From an uncultured Bacteroidales bacterium (GTDB taxonomy: Bacteria > Bacteroidota > Bacteroidia > Bacteroidales > P3): a stretch of DNA of 5,083 bases. Each line of letters begins with the position of its first letter. Within the stretch, counting starts at the first letter, position 1. The stretch spans positions 1 to 5,083 of the forward strand of contig CAMURW010000133.1 in NCBI GenBank assembly GCA_947097635.1, in the 5' to 3' direction. Shown here in pieces: positions 1-5,083 of this stretch. The notes beneath the pieces were generated by a model, which saw only the letters and a program-made list of their open reading frames with translations, had not been told where the DNA came from and made no database searches. The position numbers were made by a program, and so were the translations under genes.

Positions 1-12
1 TATTTTGTACCG

Positions 13-20
13 CAAATATA
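13..20 (-). promoter_or_regulatory. Possible -7 promoter element for a gene left of the window
   Basis: Read on the minus strand this is TATATTTG, an exact match to the Bacteroidota -7 consensus TAnnTTTG. It lies just past the putative terminator of the U32 gene and points out of the window, which is where a promoter for the next leftward gene would be expected. No TTTG -33 element is present at the usual spacing of about 19-21 bases, so the call rests on one short motif and is tentative. Confidence 0.3.
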
Positions 21-30
21 GAAATAACTG

Positions 31-57
31 CAAAAGAAGGGATAATATTGCCATCCC
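31..57 (-). terminator. Putative intrinsic terminator after the U32 gene
   Basis: On the minus strand GGGAT and ATCCC (bases 57-53 and 43-39) form five Watson-Crick pairs. Two further G-U pairs inside extend the stem to seven, around a CAATA loop. The stem is followed directly by the T-rich run TTCTTTTG (bases 38-31). It starts 27 bases after the U32 stop codon. The stem is short and not very GC-rich, so it may be weak, but position and orientation fit the end of this transcription unit. Confidence 0.5.
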
Positions 58-84
58 ATGTCAATTTATCTCTGTGGTAATCGG

Positions 85-1338
85 CTAATATTCGTCGATA
101 ACCTGGTCTATGCGGTAGAACTTGTCGCCTCGATGTAGCAATTCCTTCGTGGCGAAGGAGAAGGTGTCGCCCTGCTTTGCCACCATGGTGTCGGCTTTGC
201 CATCCACGCGCACCTCCTGCAAGGTGTCCTCGTAGATGCCCGTCGTCTGCCCCGTTACCATGTAGCGAGTTCCTACGGCAATGCTGTTGGAAGTCTCCAG
301 CTTCACCTCTGCCACCATGATCTTGTTGAACACGTTTGTTACCTTGCCCAGGTACACCTTGTTCTCCGTGGCTTGGCTGCCGTAGCGTTCGCTCCATTCT
401 CCCATCTTGCGTCCCAGATAGTAACCGTCCCAGAAACCTCGGTTGAATACGGTAGCCAGTCGCTGGTTCCACTCTTCGATGCGCTGAGGGGTGTAAGTGC
501 CGTTCTGCACCGCTTGCACGGCTTCCTTGTAGCACGTCACCACGGTCTTCACGTAGTCTGCGCTGCGTCCGCGGCCTTCGATTTTCAGCACACAGACTCC
601 CGCTTTCATGATTTTGTCCACGAAGCCTATGGTGCACAGGTCTTTGGGACTCATAATATATTTTCCGTCCACGATGAGTTCGGTGTCGCTCTCGGCATCC
701 TTCACTATGTATTTGCGGCGGCACAGCTGGAGGCAGGCACCGCGGTTGGCACTGTAGTTGTAGTTGTCCAGGCTGAGGTAACATTTGCCGCTCACGCTCA
801 TGCACAGCGCGCCATGGCAGAAAAGTTCCACCTTCAGCAGTTCGCCACGGGGGCCGCGGACGTTGTTGTCGCGGATGTATTTTGTGATTTCCGCCACTTG
901 CCGCAGTGGCAGCTCACGTGCCGTCACCACCACGTCGGCCCACTGGCTGTAGTAGCGCACGGCTTCCACGTTGCTTACGTTGCACTGCGTGCTGATATGC
1001 ACCTCCACGCCAATGCTTTTGGCGTAGGTGATTACGGCCATGTCGCTGGCAATGACGGCGGTGATGCCGGCTTCCTTGGCGGCATGTAGCAGTCGGTGCA
1101 TCTCGGCAAGTTCGTCGTTGTAGATGATGGTGTTTACGGTGAGGTAGGTGCGCAGGCCATTCTGCTGCGCCGTGGTGACAATCTTGGGCAGGTCATCGAG
1201 GGTGAAGTTGGCGGCGCTGCGGCTGCGCATATTCAGGTTGCCTATGCCGAAGTAGACAGCATCGGCGTTGGCCTGTATGGCAGCCTGCAAGCTTTCGTAG
1301 GACCCCACGGGGGCCATAATCTCTGGGACGAAGAACAT
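85..1338 (-). CDS. U32-family protein, TrhP/YegQ-like RNA hydroxylase
   Basis: A U32 'peptidase' family protein of 417 residues. The family was named as collagenase-like peptidases, but characterised members such as E. coli TrhP and RlhA hydroxylate RNA using prephenate and carry an iron-sulfur cluster. Seen here: an N-terminal barrel start (EIMAPVGSYESL, residue 6 on, then ADAVYFG near 26), the U32 signature ELFCHGALCMSVSGKC (about residues 171-186), a second cysteine pair in GACLQLC (C202, C206), SPKDLC (C235) and LKIEGR (about 251-256). C179, C186 and C202, with C206 or C235, are the likely cluster ligands. The C-terminal ~90 residues look like the small beta domain common in the family. 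The length is close to TrhP (about 450). I chose ATG at 1338; the frame continues three codons upstream to a TTG, which is less likely. By family it probably makes 5-hydroxyuridine at tRNA position 34, but Bacteroidales have several U32 paralogues, so the exact substrate is uncertain. It lies 66 bases after the hydrolase gene and is followed by a putative terminator. Confidence 0.88.
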   Translation of the reverse strand: MFFVPEIMAPVGSYESLQAAIQANADAVYFGIGNLNMRSRSAANFTLDDLPKIVTTAQQNGLRTYLTVNTIIYNDELAEMHRLLHAAKEAGITAVIASDMAVITYAKSIGVEVHISTQCNVSNVEAVRYYSQWADVVVTARELPLRQVAEITKYIRDNNVRGPRGELLKVELFCHGALCMSVSGKCYLSLDNYNYSANRGACLQLCRRKYIVKDAESDTELIVDGKYIMSPKDLCTIGFVDKIMKAGVCVLKIEGRGRSADYVKTVVTCYKEAVQAVQNGTYTPQRIEEWNQRLATVFNRGFWDGYYLGRKMGEWSERYGSQATENKVYLGKVTNVFNKIMVAEVKLETSNSIAVGTRYMVTGQTTGIYEDTLQEVRVDGKADTMVAKQGDTFSFATKELLHRGDKFYRIDQVIDEY

Positions 1339-1404
1339 GATTGACAATATAGGGTGTCGGGAGATGCAGCGTGGCGCAGGAAAGGTGCTGGGTACCGCCT
1401 TTTC

Positions 1405-2379
1405 TTACATCCTGTAGAGGTCGAATATGGTGCTTCTAGAGTATTTGTCTGTCTTTATGCGCGAGGTGTGGCATGTGGCGTTGCAGAAGGTGCTGTCGCC
1501 GTTGACGATGCTCTTCACGTAGAGGTCGAAGATTTCTATCGTCTCGGGGAGGGCGTGGTTTACCTCGTGGCCGTTGCCTTCATAGCTTAGGAACCAGTGG
1601 GGATAGTGGTTCTTCTGGAAGATGGGGGCCACTTTGTTGCTGCCCCACATCTTCTTGCGCAGCGGCAGGCTGGGGAAACTGTTGTAGTTCACGATGCGGT
1701 CTATGGTGCCGTGGAAGAAACAGGTGGGAGCTGGTGCGGTGGCATAGCGTGGCCTGCCGTTGGTGGTGAGTATGGCCCCGCTGTAGCTCACCACGGCCAT
1801 GGGCTTCCATCCCGTGGGCAGCATCGAGGCGGTGGCCATGTTGTTGCAGCGGGCATAGTCGGCCTGCAGCACCGCGATGGCACCGGCGCTGGCTCCCGTG
1901 AGCACGATGCGGTGCGTGAGGATGCCCAGCTCGGGGGCATGCTGGCACAGGTAGTTGATGGCGGTGCACAGGTCCTCGGCGGCCCAGTTGGCGCAGCGGT
2001 TGAAGATGTCGAAGCTGTTTCTTAGTTTCACGGTGTCGAAATCGGTGTAGCGGAGGCCCTGGCGGTAGTCTATGCTCACCGCTATGTACCCTTTTTTTAT
2101 CAGTGCCTTGCAGGCCTCCAGGGTAATGCCGTCGTTGCGGCTGCCGTCGGCGAAGCCTCCGCCGAAGACATAGATGACGGTGGCGCTGTCGTCTCGCCGC
2201 TTGGTAGGCTGGTAAACATCCATTTTCAGGCTTTCGCGTTCATGCACGGCATAGGTGAAGGTGGAAGGGGCGGGCAGGCGGTTCGTATCCTGCATTGTCG
2301 CAGGCCTTTGAGCCTGGGCACCTAAGGTCTCTAGCAGGAAGGCGAAAAGAAAGAATACGGAGGTTCTGATGTGTGCCAT
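1405..2379 (-). CDS. Secreted alpha/beta hydrolase (carboxylesterase-like)
   Basis: A 324-residue alpha/beta hydrolase, probably an esterase of the carboxylesterase/feruloyl-esterase-like group, exported across the inner membrane. Residues 1-23 form a signal peptide: a hydrophobic core at 8-20, then AQA as a type I cleavage site before Q24. There is no lipobox cysteine. After it come the strand VIYVF and an oxyanion motif FGGGF (72-76), where many esterases have HGGG. The nucleophile elbow is GASAG (162-166), making S164 the nucleophile. HGTID (223-227) supplies the likely acid D227, and GNGH (268-271) supplies H271, so the triad is complete and in order. A tail of about 35 residues after the last core helix contains C299 and C303 and ends in a basic stretch. 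The gene begins 31 bases after the TonB_C gene and is probably co-transcribed with it. The substrate cannot be read from the sequence; acetyl- or feruloyl-type esters are only a family-level guess, and no carbohydrate genes adjoin. Confidence 0.85.
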   Translation of the reverse strand: MAHIRTSVFFLFAFLLETLGAQAQRPATMQDTNRLPAPSTFTYAVHERESLKMDVYQPTKRRDDSATVIYVFGGGFADGSRNDGITLEACKALIKKGYIAVSIDYRQGLRYTDFDTVKLRNSFDIFNRCANWAAEDLCTAINYLCQHAPELGILTHRIVLTGASAGAIAVLQADYARCNNMATASMLPTGWKPMAVVSYSGAILTTNGRPRYATAPAPTCFFHGTIDRIVNYNSFPSLPLRKKMWGSNKVAPIFQKNHYPHWFLSYEGNGHEVNHALPETIEIFDLYVKSIVNGDSTFCNATCHTSRIKTDKYSRSTIFDLYRM

Positions 2380-2410
2380 TCTATAATTGATTATTGATTA
2401 ATGATAGGTT

Positions 2411-3400
2411 TTAGTTCTCTTTGCGGAAAGTGACGGTGAGGAAGCCTGTCTGTACGCGGGGGGCGTTCTGCTTGGCGGTCAGCTTGAGCCGCGATGCCAC
2501 CAGTTGCGCCCTCTTCACGTAATAGGCCGAGGTCAGCGTGCTTCCTGTTTGGTTGGGTTCTGCCTTCACCACTTTGCCGTCGCGGCCCACCCAGATGCGC
2601 AACACGTTGCGACCCTCGCCCTCGCCATTGTAGGCGGCCTTGGGCATGGAGCCTTCCACGTGGCGGTCTTCAAATCCGCTGATGTCGCTGGCTTGTGCAA
2701 AGGCGGCGGGTGTCTCGCGGGGGCTGGGAGAGGACGGCTGCACGGGTGGCTGGCTGTCTTGCTGTTTGGTGGGTTGCCCCGGATTGTGGCGTTCCTGCGA
2801 TGGAATCGCCGTCTCGCGGCGTTTCACGCCACCTATGGTGTTGCTGGATGCGTTGCCGGAGGTGTAGTGGGATGGGACGCTTTTGGACGCGTATTGCTGT
2901 TGAGGTGCCTCTCGCTGTTCTGGCTGCCATGAAGGCAGCGACTCTTCCTCGTAGCTGGGACGTTCTGTCCAAGTATAGTCTTTCATGGCGCTGCCGTCGT
3001 CTTCCAGTCTTGCGTAAATGCGCTGCCGTTCCGCCTCGGCGATTTCGTCGCGGTTTTCCATTTCGCGCGTGCGGATGAATTCGCGGCCATCGTATATGAG
3101 GGTGTCGTGGTCTATAAGGAATTTGGCGCTAGCCAGGCGGGTGGCGTCCTTGACGTTGCGAAATTCGTCGTGGTCGCGATAGAGCGTGCCCACGCCGTCG
3201 TTATAATAATATGTGAAGATAAACTTACGTTCGTAGTTATTGAATAGGAAGTAGCCGCCGCTGCCGCTGGTGAACTTCATGGTAGTGAACGATTTCTTGC
3301 TCTCTTTATAGCGCCATACCGTCCCTTCCAGGAACGGCAGTGCCGCAAAAGCTTGCCCTATGCTGCAAGCCATAGCGATAAAGAAAAGGATTTTTTTCAT
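2411..3400 (-). CDS. Secreted protein with beta-rich N-domain and TonB-like C-terminal domain
   Basis: A 329-residue envelope protein in three parts. Residues 1-19 are a signal peptide (MKK, a hydrophobic stretch, then AFA). Residues about 21-113 form a compact segment with alternating hydrophobic and aromatic residues (EGTVWRYKES, GYFLFNN, FIFTYYYNDG, TLIYDGREFIR). It resembles small lipocalin-like beta-barrel domains of Bacteroidales secreted proteins, a resemblance judged by eye. Residues about 114-235 are a low-complexity linker rich in Q, P, S, E and R. Residues about 240-327 match the TonB C-terminal pattern of Bacteroidales: MPKAAY, then LRIWVGRDGKVVKAEP, then GST, an AQLVASRLKL helix, NAPRVQTG and a closing strand LTVTFR. 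Classical TonB has an uncleaved N-terminal membrane anchor paired with ExbB/ExbD; here the N-terminus looks like a cleavable signal and no exbBD is nearby, so an energy-transducing role is doubtful. The gene starts 60 bases after mntP and ends 31 bases before the hydrolase. The function is unknown. Confidence 0.8.
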   Translation of the reverse strand: MKKILFFIAMACSIGQAFAALPFLEGTVWRYKESKKSFTTMKFTSGSGGYFLFNNYERKFIFTYYYNDGVGTLYRDHDEFRNVKDATRLASAKFLIDHDTLIYDGREFIRTREMENRDEIAEAERQRIYARLEDDGSAMKDYTWTERPSYEEESLPSWQPEQREAPQQQYASKSVPSHYTSGNASSNTIGGVKRRETAIPSQERHNPGQPTKQQDSQPPVQPSSPSPRETPAAFAQASDISGFEDRHVEGSMPKAAYNGEGEGRNVLRIWVGRDGKVVKAEPNQTGSTLTSAYYVKRAQLVASRLKLTAKQNAPRVQTGFLTVTFRKEN

Positions 3401-3460
3401 GCAAGAAAAGAATTGTTAGTAATTGCCCGGTAGCCGTGTTGGTGTGTAGGCCCCCCCATC

Positions 3461-4027
3461 TCATCCTATTACTCCATGTTCCCCCAGCGTCTTCACGCCC
3501 AGGCCTATCAGCGTGGTGCCAGCCAGCACGGTGGCCCACTTCTGGGGGATGGGGATGTCGCGTTTGCCAAGAAACACGCCTAGCAGCGCCGCCAGGAAGG
3601 TGACGATGCTGATGATGAGGCAGGTGACGATGCTCTGCCTCGGCGTGATACTGATGCCGAAGCCAATGCCTACCACGAAGGCATCGATGGAGGTGGCGAT
3701 GGCCAACGTGCAGATTACCCAGTAGTGCGTGATGTCGCTGCGTGGGTCGCCGTCGTCGGCATGGAAGGCATCCCATATCATCTTGAGGCCCACGAGCGTC
3801 AGCAGGCCGAAGGCTATCCAGTGATCCAGGACGGCGATGACATCCTTGAAAGCTACGCCCAGCAGCGCTCCCAGCAGGGGGAAGCCGCCCTGAAACACCG
3901 CGAAAGTGAATGCCAGCAGCACGCCGTGCTTCCACCTCATCTTGTTCTTCAGCGCACTGGTGGTGGAGACCACCAGCGAGTCTATGCACAACGCCATGGC
4001 CAGCAGTATGGATTCCCAAAGCTTCAT
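3461..4027 (-). CDS. mntP: Manganese efflux pump MntP
   Basis: An inner-membrane protein of 188 residues, the usual length of MntP (formerly YebN), which exports Mn2+ to prevent manganese toxicity. Six hydrophobic segments lie at about 3-24, 36-57, 66-87, 104-125, 131-154 and 164-183. They form two similar halves, each opening with an acidic motif in the membrane: LCIDSLVVS (D16) and TSIDAFVVGIG (D115). FQGGFPLLGALLG (46-57) and GLKMIWDAF (80-88) are also family-typical, and a short charged loop (HADDGDPRSD, 89-98) separates the halves. I chose ATG at 4027, giving the normal MKLWESILLA start. The frame runs 16 residues further to an ATG at 4075, but that extension is hydrophilic and unlike the family. 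No Shine-Dalgarno is evident. The upstream region holds a 10-bp hairpin but no yybP-ykoY manganese riboswitch that I could recognise. It is the first gene of the possible mntP-TonB_C-hydrolase-U32 unit. Confidence 0.9.
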   Translation of the reverse strand: MKLWESILLAMALCIDSLVVSTTSALKNKMRWKHGVLLAFTFAVFQGGFPLLGALLGVAFKDVIAVLDHWIAFGLLTLVGLKMIWDAFHADDGDPRSDITHYWVICTLAIATSIDAFVVGIGFGISITPRQSIVTCLIISIVTFLAALLGVFLGKRDIPIPQKWATVLAGTTLIGLGVKTLGEHGVIG

Positions 4028-4097
4028 AATGTATGGATAACTGAAAAGATGCGGTGTTATTGTGCGAGGTGCCAAAAAAGTTTATGGTTGCTTGCAG

Positions 4098-4139
4098 AAA
4101 GCCCCGGCGGAACATTCTTGCAGTGCACTCCAGGGCTTT
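4098..4139 (-). promoter_or_regulatory. Hairpin in the region upstream of mntP
   Basis: In the minus-strand RNA AAAGCCCUGG pairs with CCGGGGCUUU over ten bases with one G-U wobble, enclosing a 22-base loop that contains the palindrome AGTGCACT. On the plus strand the same position would be a C-A mismatch, so the structure favours an RNA read in the direction of mntP. It ends 70 bases before the mntP start. A T6 run follows only 18 bases later, too far for a standard intrinsic terminator. It may be a terminator-like end for tgt or a leader element of mntP; the role is inferred from position. Confidence 0.4.
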
Positions 4140-4235
4140 AGCCACTCGGAACAATTAGAGGGAAATTCAAGTCATGCGTCCACATCAAAAAAGTCAAATG
4201 CTATCGCAGGCATGCTTGTCATTTTGAAATAGTGT

Positions 4236-4254
4236 TTCGTAGGAGGGCTACGAA
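4236..4254. repeat. Perfect 7-bp inverted repeat, 5-base loop
   Basis: TTCGTAG (4236-4242) and CTACGAA (4248-4254) are exact inverted copies separated by GAGGG. GGAGGG occurs both across the loop and directly after the right arm, so the region is also locally repetitive. There is no adjoining T-run on either strand, so it is not a standard terminator. It could be a protein-binding dyad or a small RNA hairpin. Confidence 0.5.
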
Positions 4255-4371
4255 GGAGGGTTTGTTGGTATGGCTATCCGATATTCTGATGAAGCGATAT
4301 GTTGTCGTATGGGTTTCATGGGGGGCATCCGTGGCCCGGGCTTCTGAGCGTGGGGGGGCGGGGTACCCGTT

Positions 4372-4412
4372 GGTTACCTCTTGGTAGAGCAAGAGGTAGC
4401 CAAGAGGTAGCC
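4372..4412. repeat. Inverted repeat with a duplicated arm
   Basis: CAAGAGGTAGC occurs twice in direct tandem (4390-4400 and 4401-4411). The left arm GGTTACCTCTTGG (4372-4384) is the inverted partner of both copies. It can pair with the first over 12 bases around a 6-base loop, or with the second over 13 bases around a 15-base loop, each with a single T-G wobble on the plus strand. Only one pairing can exist at a time. It is non-coding and lies downstream of tgt. It looks like a small dispersed-repeat type element, although copy number elsewhere cannot be seen. Confidence 0.55.
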
Positions 4413-4418
4413 CGAACT

Positions 4419-4451
4419 ACGGGCGATGCACGATGCTGGCACGGGCGATGC
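4419..4451. repeat. 11-base spaced direct repeat
   Basis: ACGGGCGATGC is present exactly at 4419-4429 and 4441-4451. The 11 bases between (ACGATGCTGGC) share the ACGATGC core offset within the unit, so the block reads as three degenerate 11-base units. It lies 17 bases beyond the tgt stop codon. Its unit length equals that of the neighbouring CAAGAGGTAGC tandem, but the sequences differ. Confidence 0.5.
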
Positions 4452-4468
4452 TTGGTGCGGAAATATTC

Positions 4469-5083
4469 TTAAATTCTTGTCATCAGCGAGGGCAGGAGGG
4501 AGGCCTTCCAGGAGGTGTAGTCGCCCTGGAGGATGTGTTCGCGTGCACTGCGCACCAGCCACAGGTAGAAGCCCAGATTGTGGATGCTGGCTATCTGCAG
4601 CCCTAGCAGTTCCTCGCTCTTTATGAGGTGGTGCAGATAGGCGAATGTGTATTCGCGGTCGGCAGGTACGGGGCTGGCGGCATCCAGCGGTTTGAAGCAG
4701 GTCTCCCATTTCTTGTTCTTGATGTTTACGGTGCCATGGCTGGTGAAGAGCATGCCGTTGCGTCCGTTGCGGGTGGGCATTACGCAGTCGAACATGTCCA
4801 CGCCGCGTTCTATGGCTTCCAGTATGTTGGCGGGGGTGCCCACGCCCATGAGGTAGCGCGGCGCTGCGGTGGGAAGGATGGCGTTCACCACCTCTATCAT
4901 CTCATACATGGTCTCGGTGGGTTCGCCTACAGCTAGGCCGCCGATGGCGTAGCCTAGTGCGTCGTGGCTGGCGGCAAACTCGGCACTTTGACGTCTCAGG
5001 TCAGGGTATTTGCAGCCTTGTACGATGGGAAACAGTGCCGGCTGGTGGCCGTAGAGCGGCTCTGTCTCGCGGAAACGCTTCCA
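4469..5083 (-). CDS. tgt: Queuine tRNA-ribosyltransferase (tRNA-guanine transglycosylase), C-terminal part
   Basis: Tgt swaps guanine 34 of tRNAs with GUN anticodons for a 7-deazaguanine base on the way to queuosine. The frame is open to the right edge, so the fragment has 204 residues and lacks the start; about 170 N-terminal residues should lie outside. The internal Met at 4909 is not the start, because homology continues upstream (WKRFRETEPLYG at the edge). Visible by fragment position: FPIVQG (18-23) and YAIGGLAVGE (45-54) for substrate binding, then MGVGTP, and MFDCVMPTRNGRNG (97-110), whose D99 is the nucleophile. IHNLGFYLWLV (167-177) contains the histidine that is a zinc ligand in other Tgts. 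The CxCxxC zinc motif expected at about 137-142 is absent: the segment reads SPVPAD. The C-terminus is complete, ending TRI. The neighbours downstream give no functional link except the U32 gene, which may also modify tRNA. Confidence 0.95.
   Translation of the reverse strand, partial: WKRFRETEPLYGHQPALFPIVQGCKYPDLRRQSAEFAASHDALGYAIGGLAVGEPTETMYEMIEVVNAILPTAAPRYLMGVGTPANILEAIERGVDMFDCVMPTRNGRNGMLFTSHGTVNIKNKKWETCFKPLDAASPVPADREYTFAYLHHLIKSEELLGLQIASIHNLGFYLWLVRSAREHILQGDYTSWKASLLPSLMTRI

Larger units (their letters stand above)
4028..4468. other. 441-base gene-free spacer between tgt and mntP
   Basis: No convincing gene lies here. The stretch contains four structured spots, listed separately: a 10-bp hairpin nearest mntP (4098-4139), a 7-bp perfect hairpin (4236-4254), an inverted and tandem repeat block (4372-4412) and an 11-base spaced repeat (4419-4451). 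It also has a G-rich patch at 4352-4363 (G7, C, G4) and the 8-base palindromes GCCCGGGC and GGGTACCC. The end of the tgt transcript and the mntP promoter must lie in or near this region. I found neither a canonical terminator nor an exact TAnnTTTG element on either strand. Confidence 0.7.

Noticed and set aside
373..1089. Long plus-strand open frame opposite the U32 gene
   Set aside because: It is an antisense shadow. Its translation is rich in A, V, H and F without recognisable motifs, while the minus-strand frame carries the full U32 signature.
2504..2932. Plus-strand open frames opposite the TonB_C gene
   Set aside because: They are shadows of a GC-rich coding region. The minus-strand frame has a signal peptide and a recognisable C-terminal domain.
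4028..4075. 16-residue N-terminal extension of MntP from an ATG at 4075
   Set aside because: The extension is polar and not found in the family. Starting at 4027 gives the usual length of 188 residues and the standard hydrophobic first helix.
3306..4154. 282-codon minus-strand frame overlapping mntP and the start of the TonB_C gene
   Set aside because: It is in a different frame from both genes, is rich in R, H and G, and has no family features. The MntP frame gives six membrane helices and both acidic motifs.
4140..4205. Possible mntP promoter near TTTGAC and TAGCATTTG on the minus strand
   Set aside because: TAGCATTTG has one base too many for TAnnTTTG, and no second element lies at the proper spacing.
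4248..4319. 23-codon minus-strand frame (MKPIRQ...) in the tgt-mntP spacer
   Set aside because: It is short, has no ribosome-binding or membrane features, and its stop codon falls inside the 4236-4254 inverted repeat. A leader peptide is possible but unsupported.
4080..4468. yybP-ykoY manganese riboswitch upstream of mntP
   Set aside because: The conserved core elements were looked for by eye on the minus strand and not found. A covariance-model search would be decisive.

Overview
The window looks like chromosomal DNA from a Bacteroidota member, most likely the order Bacteroidales (Prevotella-like). This is inferred from the Bacteroidales-style Tgt sequence, a TonB_C-type domain of the form common in that group, start codons without clear Shine-Dalgarno sequences, and one match to the Bacteroides -7 promoter element (TAnnTTTG). 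No search was run, so placement below order is a guess. No mobile element, CRISPR array, tRNA or rRNA was found.

All five genes lie on the minus strand, so transcription runs from the right edge to the left. From right to left they are: (1) the C-terminal half of tgt, tRNA-guanine transglycosylase, cut by the right edge; (2) a 441-base gene-free stretch rich in short repeats and hairpins; (3) mntP, a six-helix manganese exporter; (4) a secreted protein with a beta-rich N-terminal domain, a Gln/Pro/Ser-rich linker and a TonB-like C-terminal domain; (5) a secreted alpha/beta hydrolase; (6) a U32-family protein with the cysteine pattern of the prephenate-dependent RNA hydroxylases (TrhP/YegQ-like). 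A likely terminator follows the last gene, and a possible promoter for the next gene to the left sits at the left edge.

mntP, the TonB_C protein, the hydrolase and the U32 gene are separated by only 60, 31 and 66 bases and could form one transcription unit. Functionally they are mixed: metal export, two envelope proteins and an RNA-modification enzyme. The outer two genes may both act on the tRNA wobble position (queuosine by Tgt, 5-hydroxyuridine by TrhP-like U32 proteins). I do not see a clear new multi-gene system. The points most worth a second look are the absent zinc-binding cysteines in Tgt, the signal peptide/beta domain/TonB_C architecture, and the repeat- and hairpin-rich spacer upstream of mntP.
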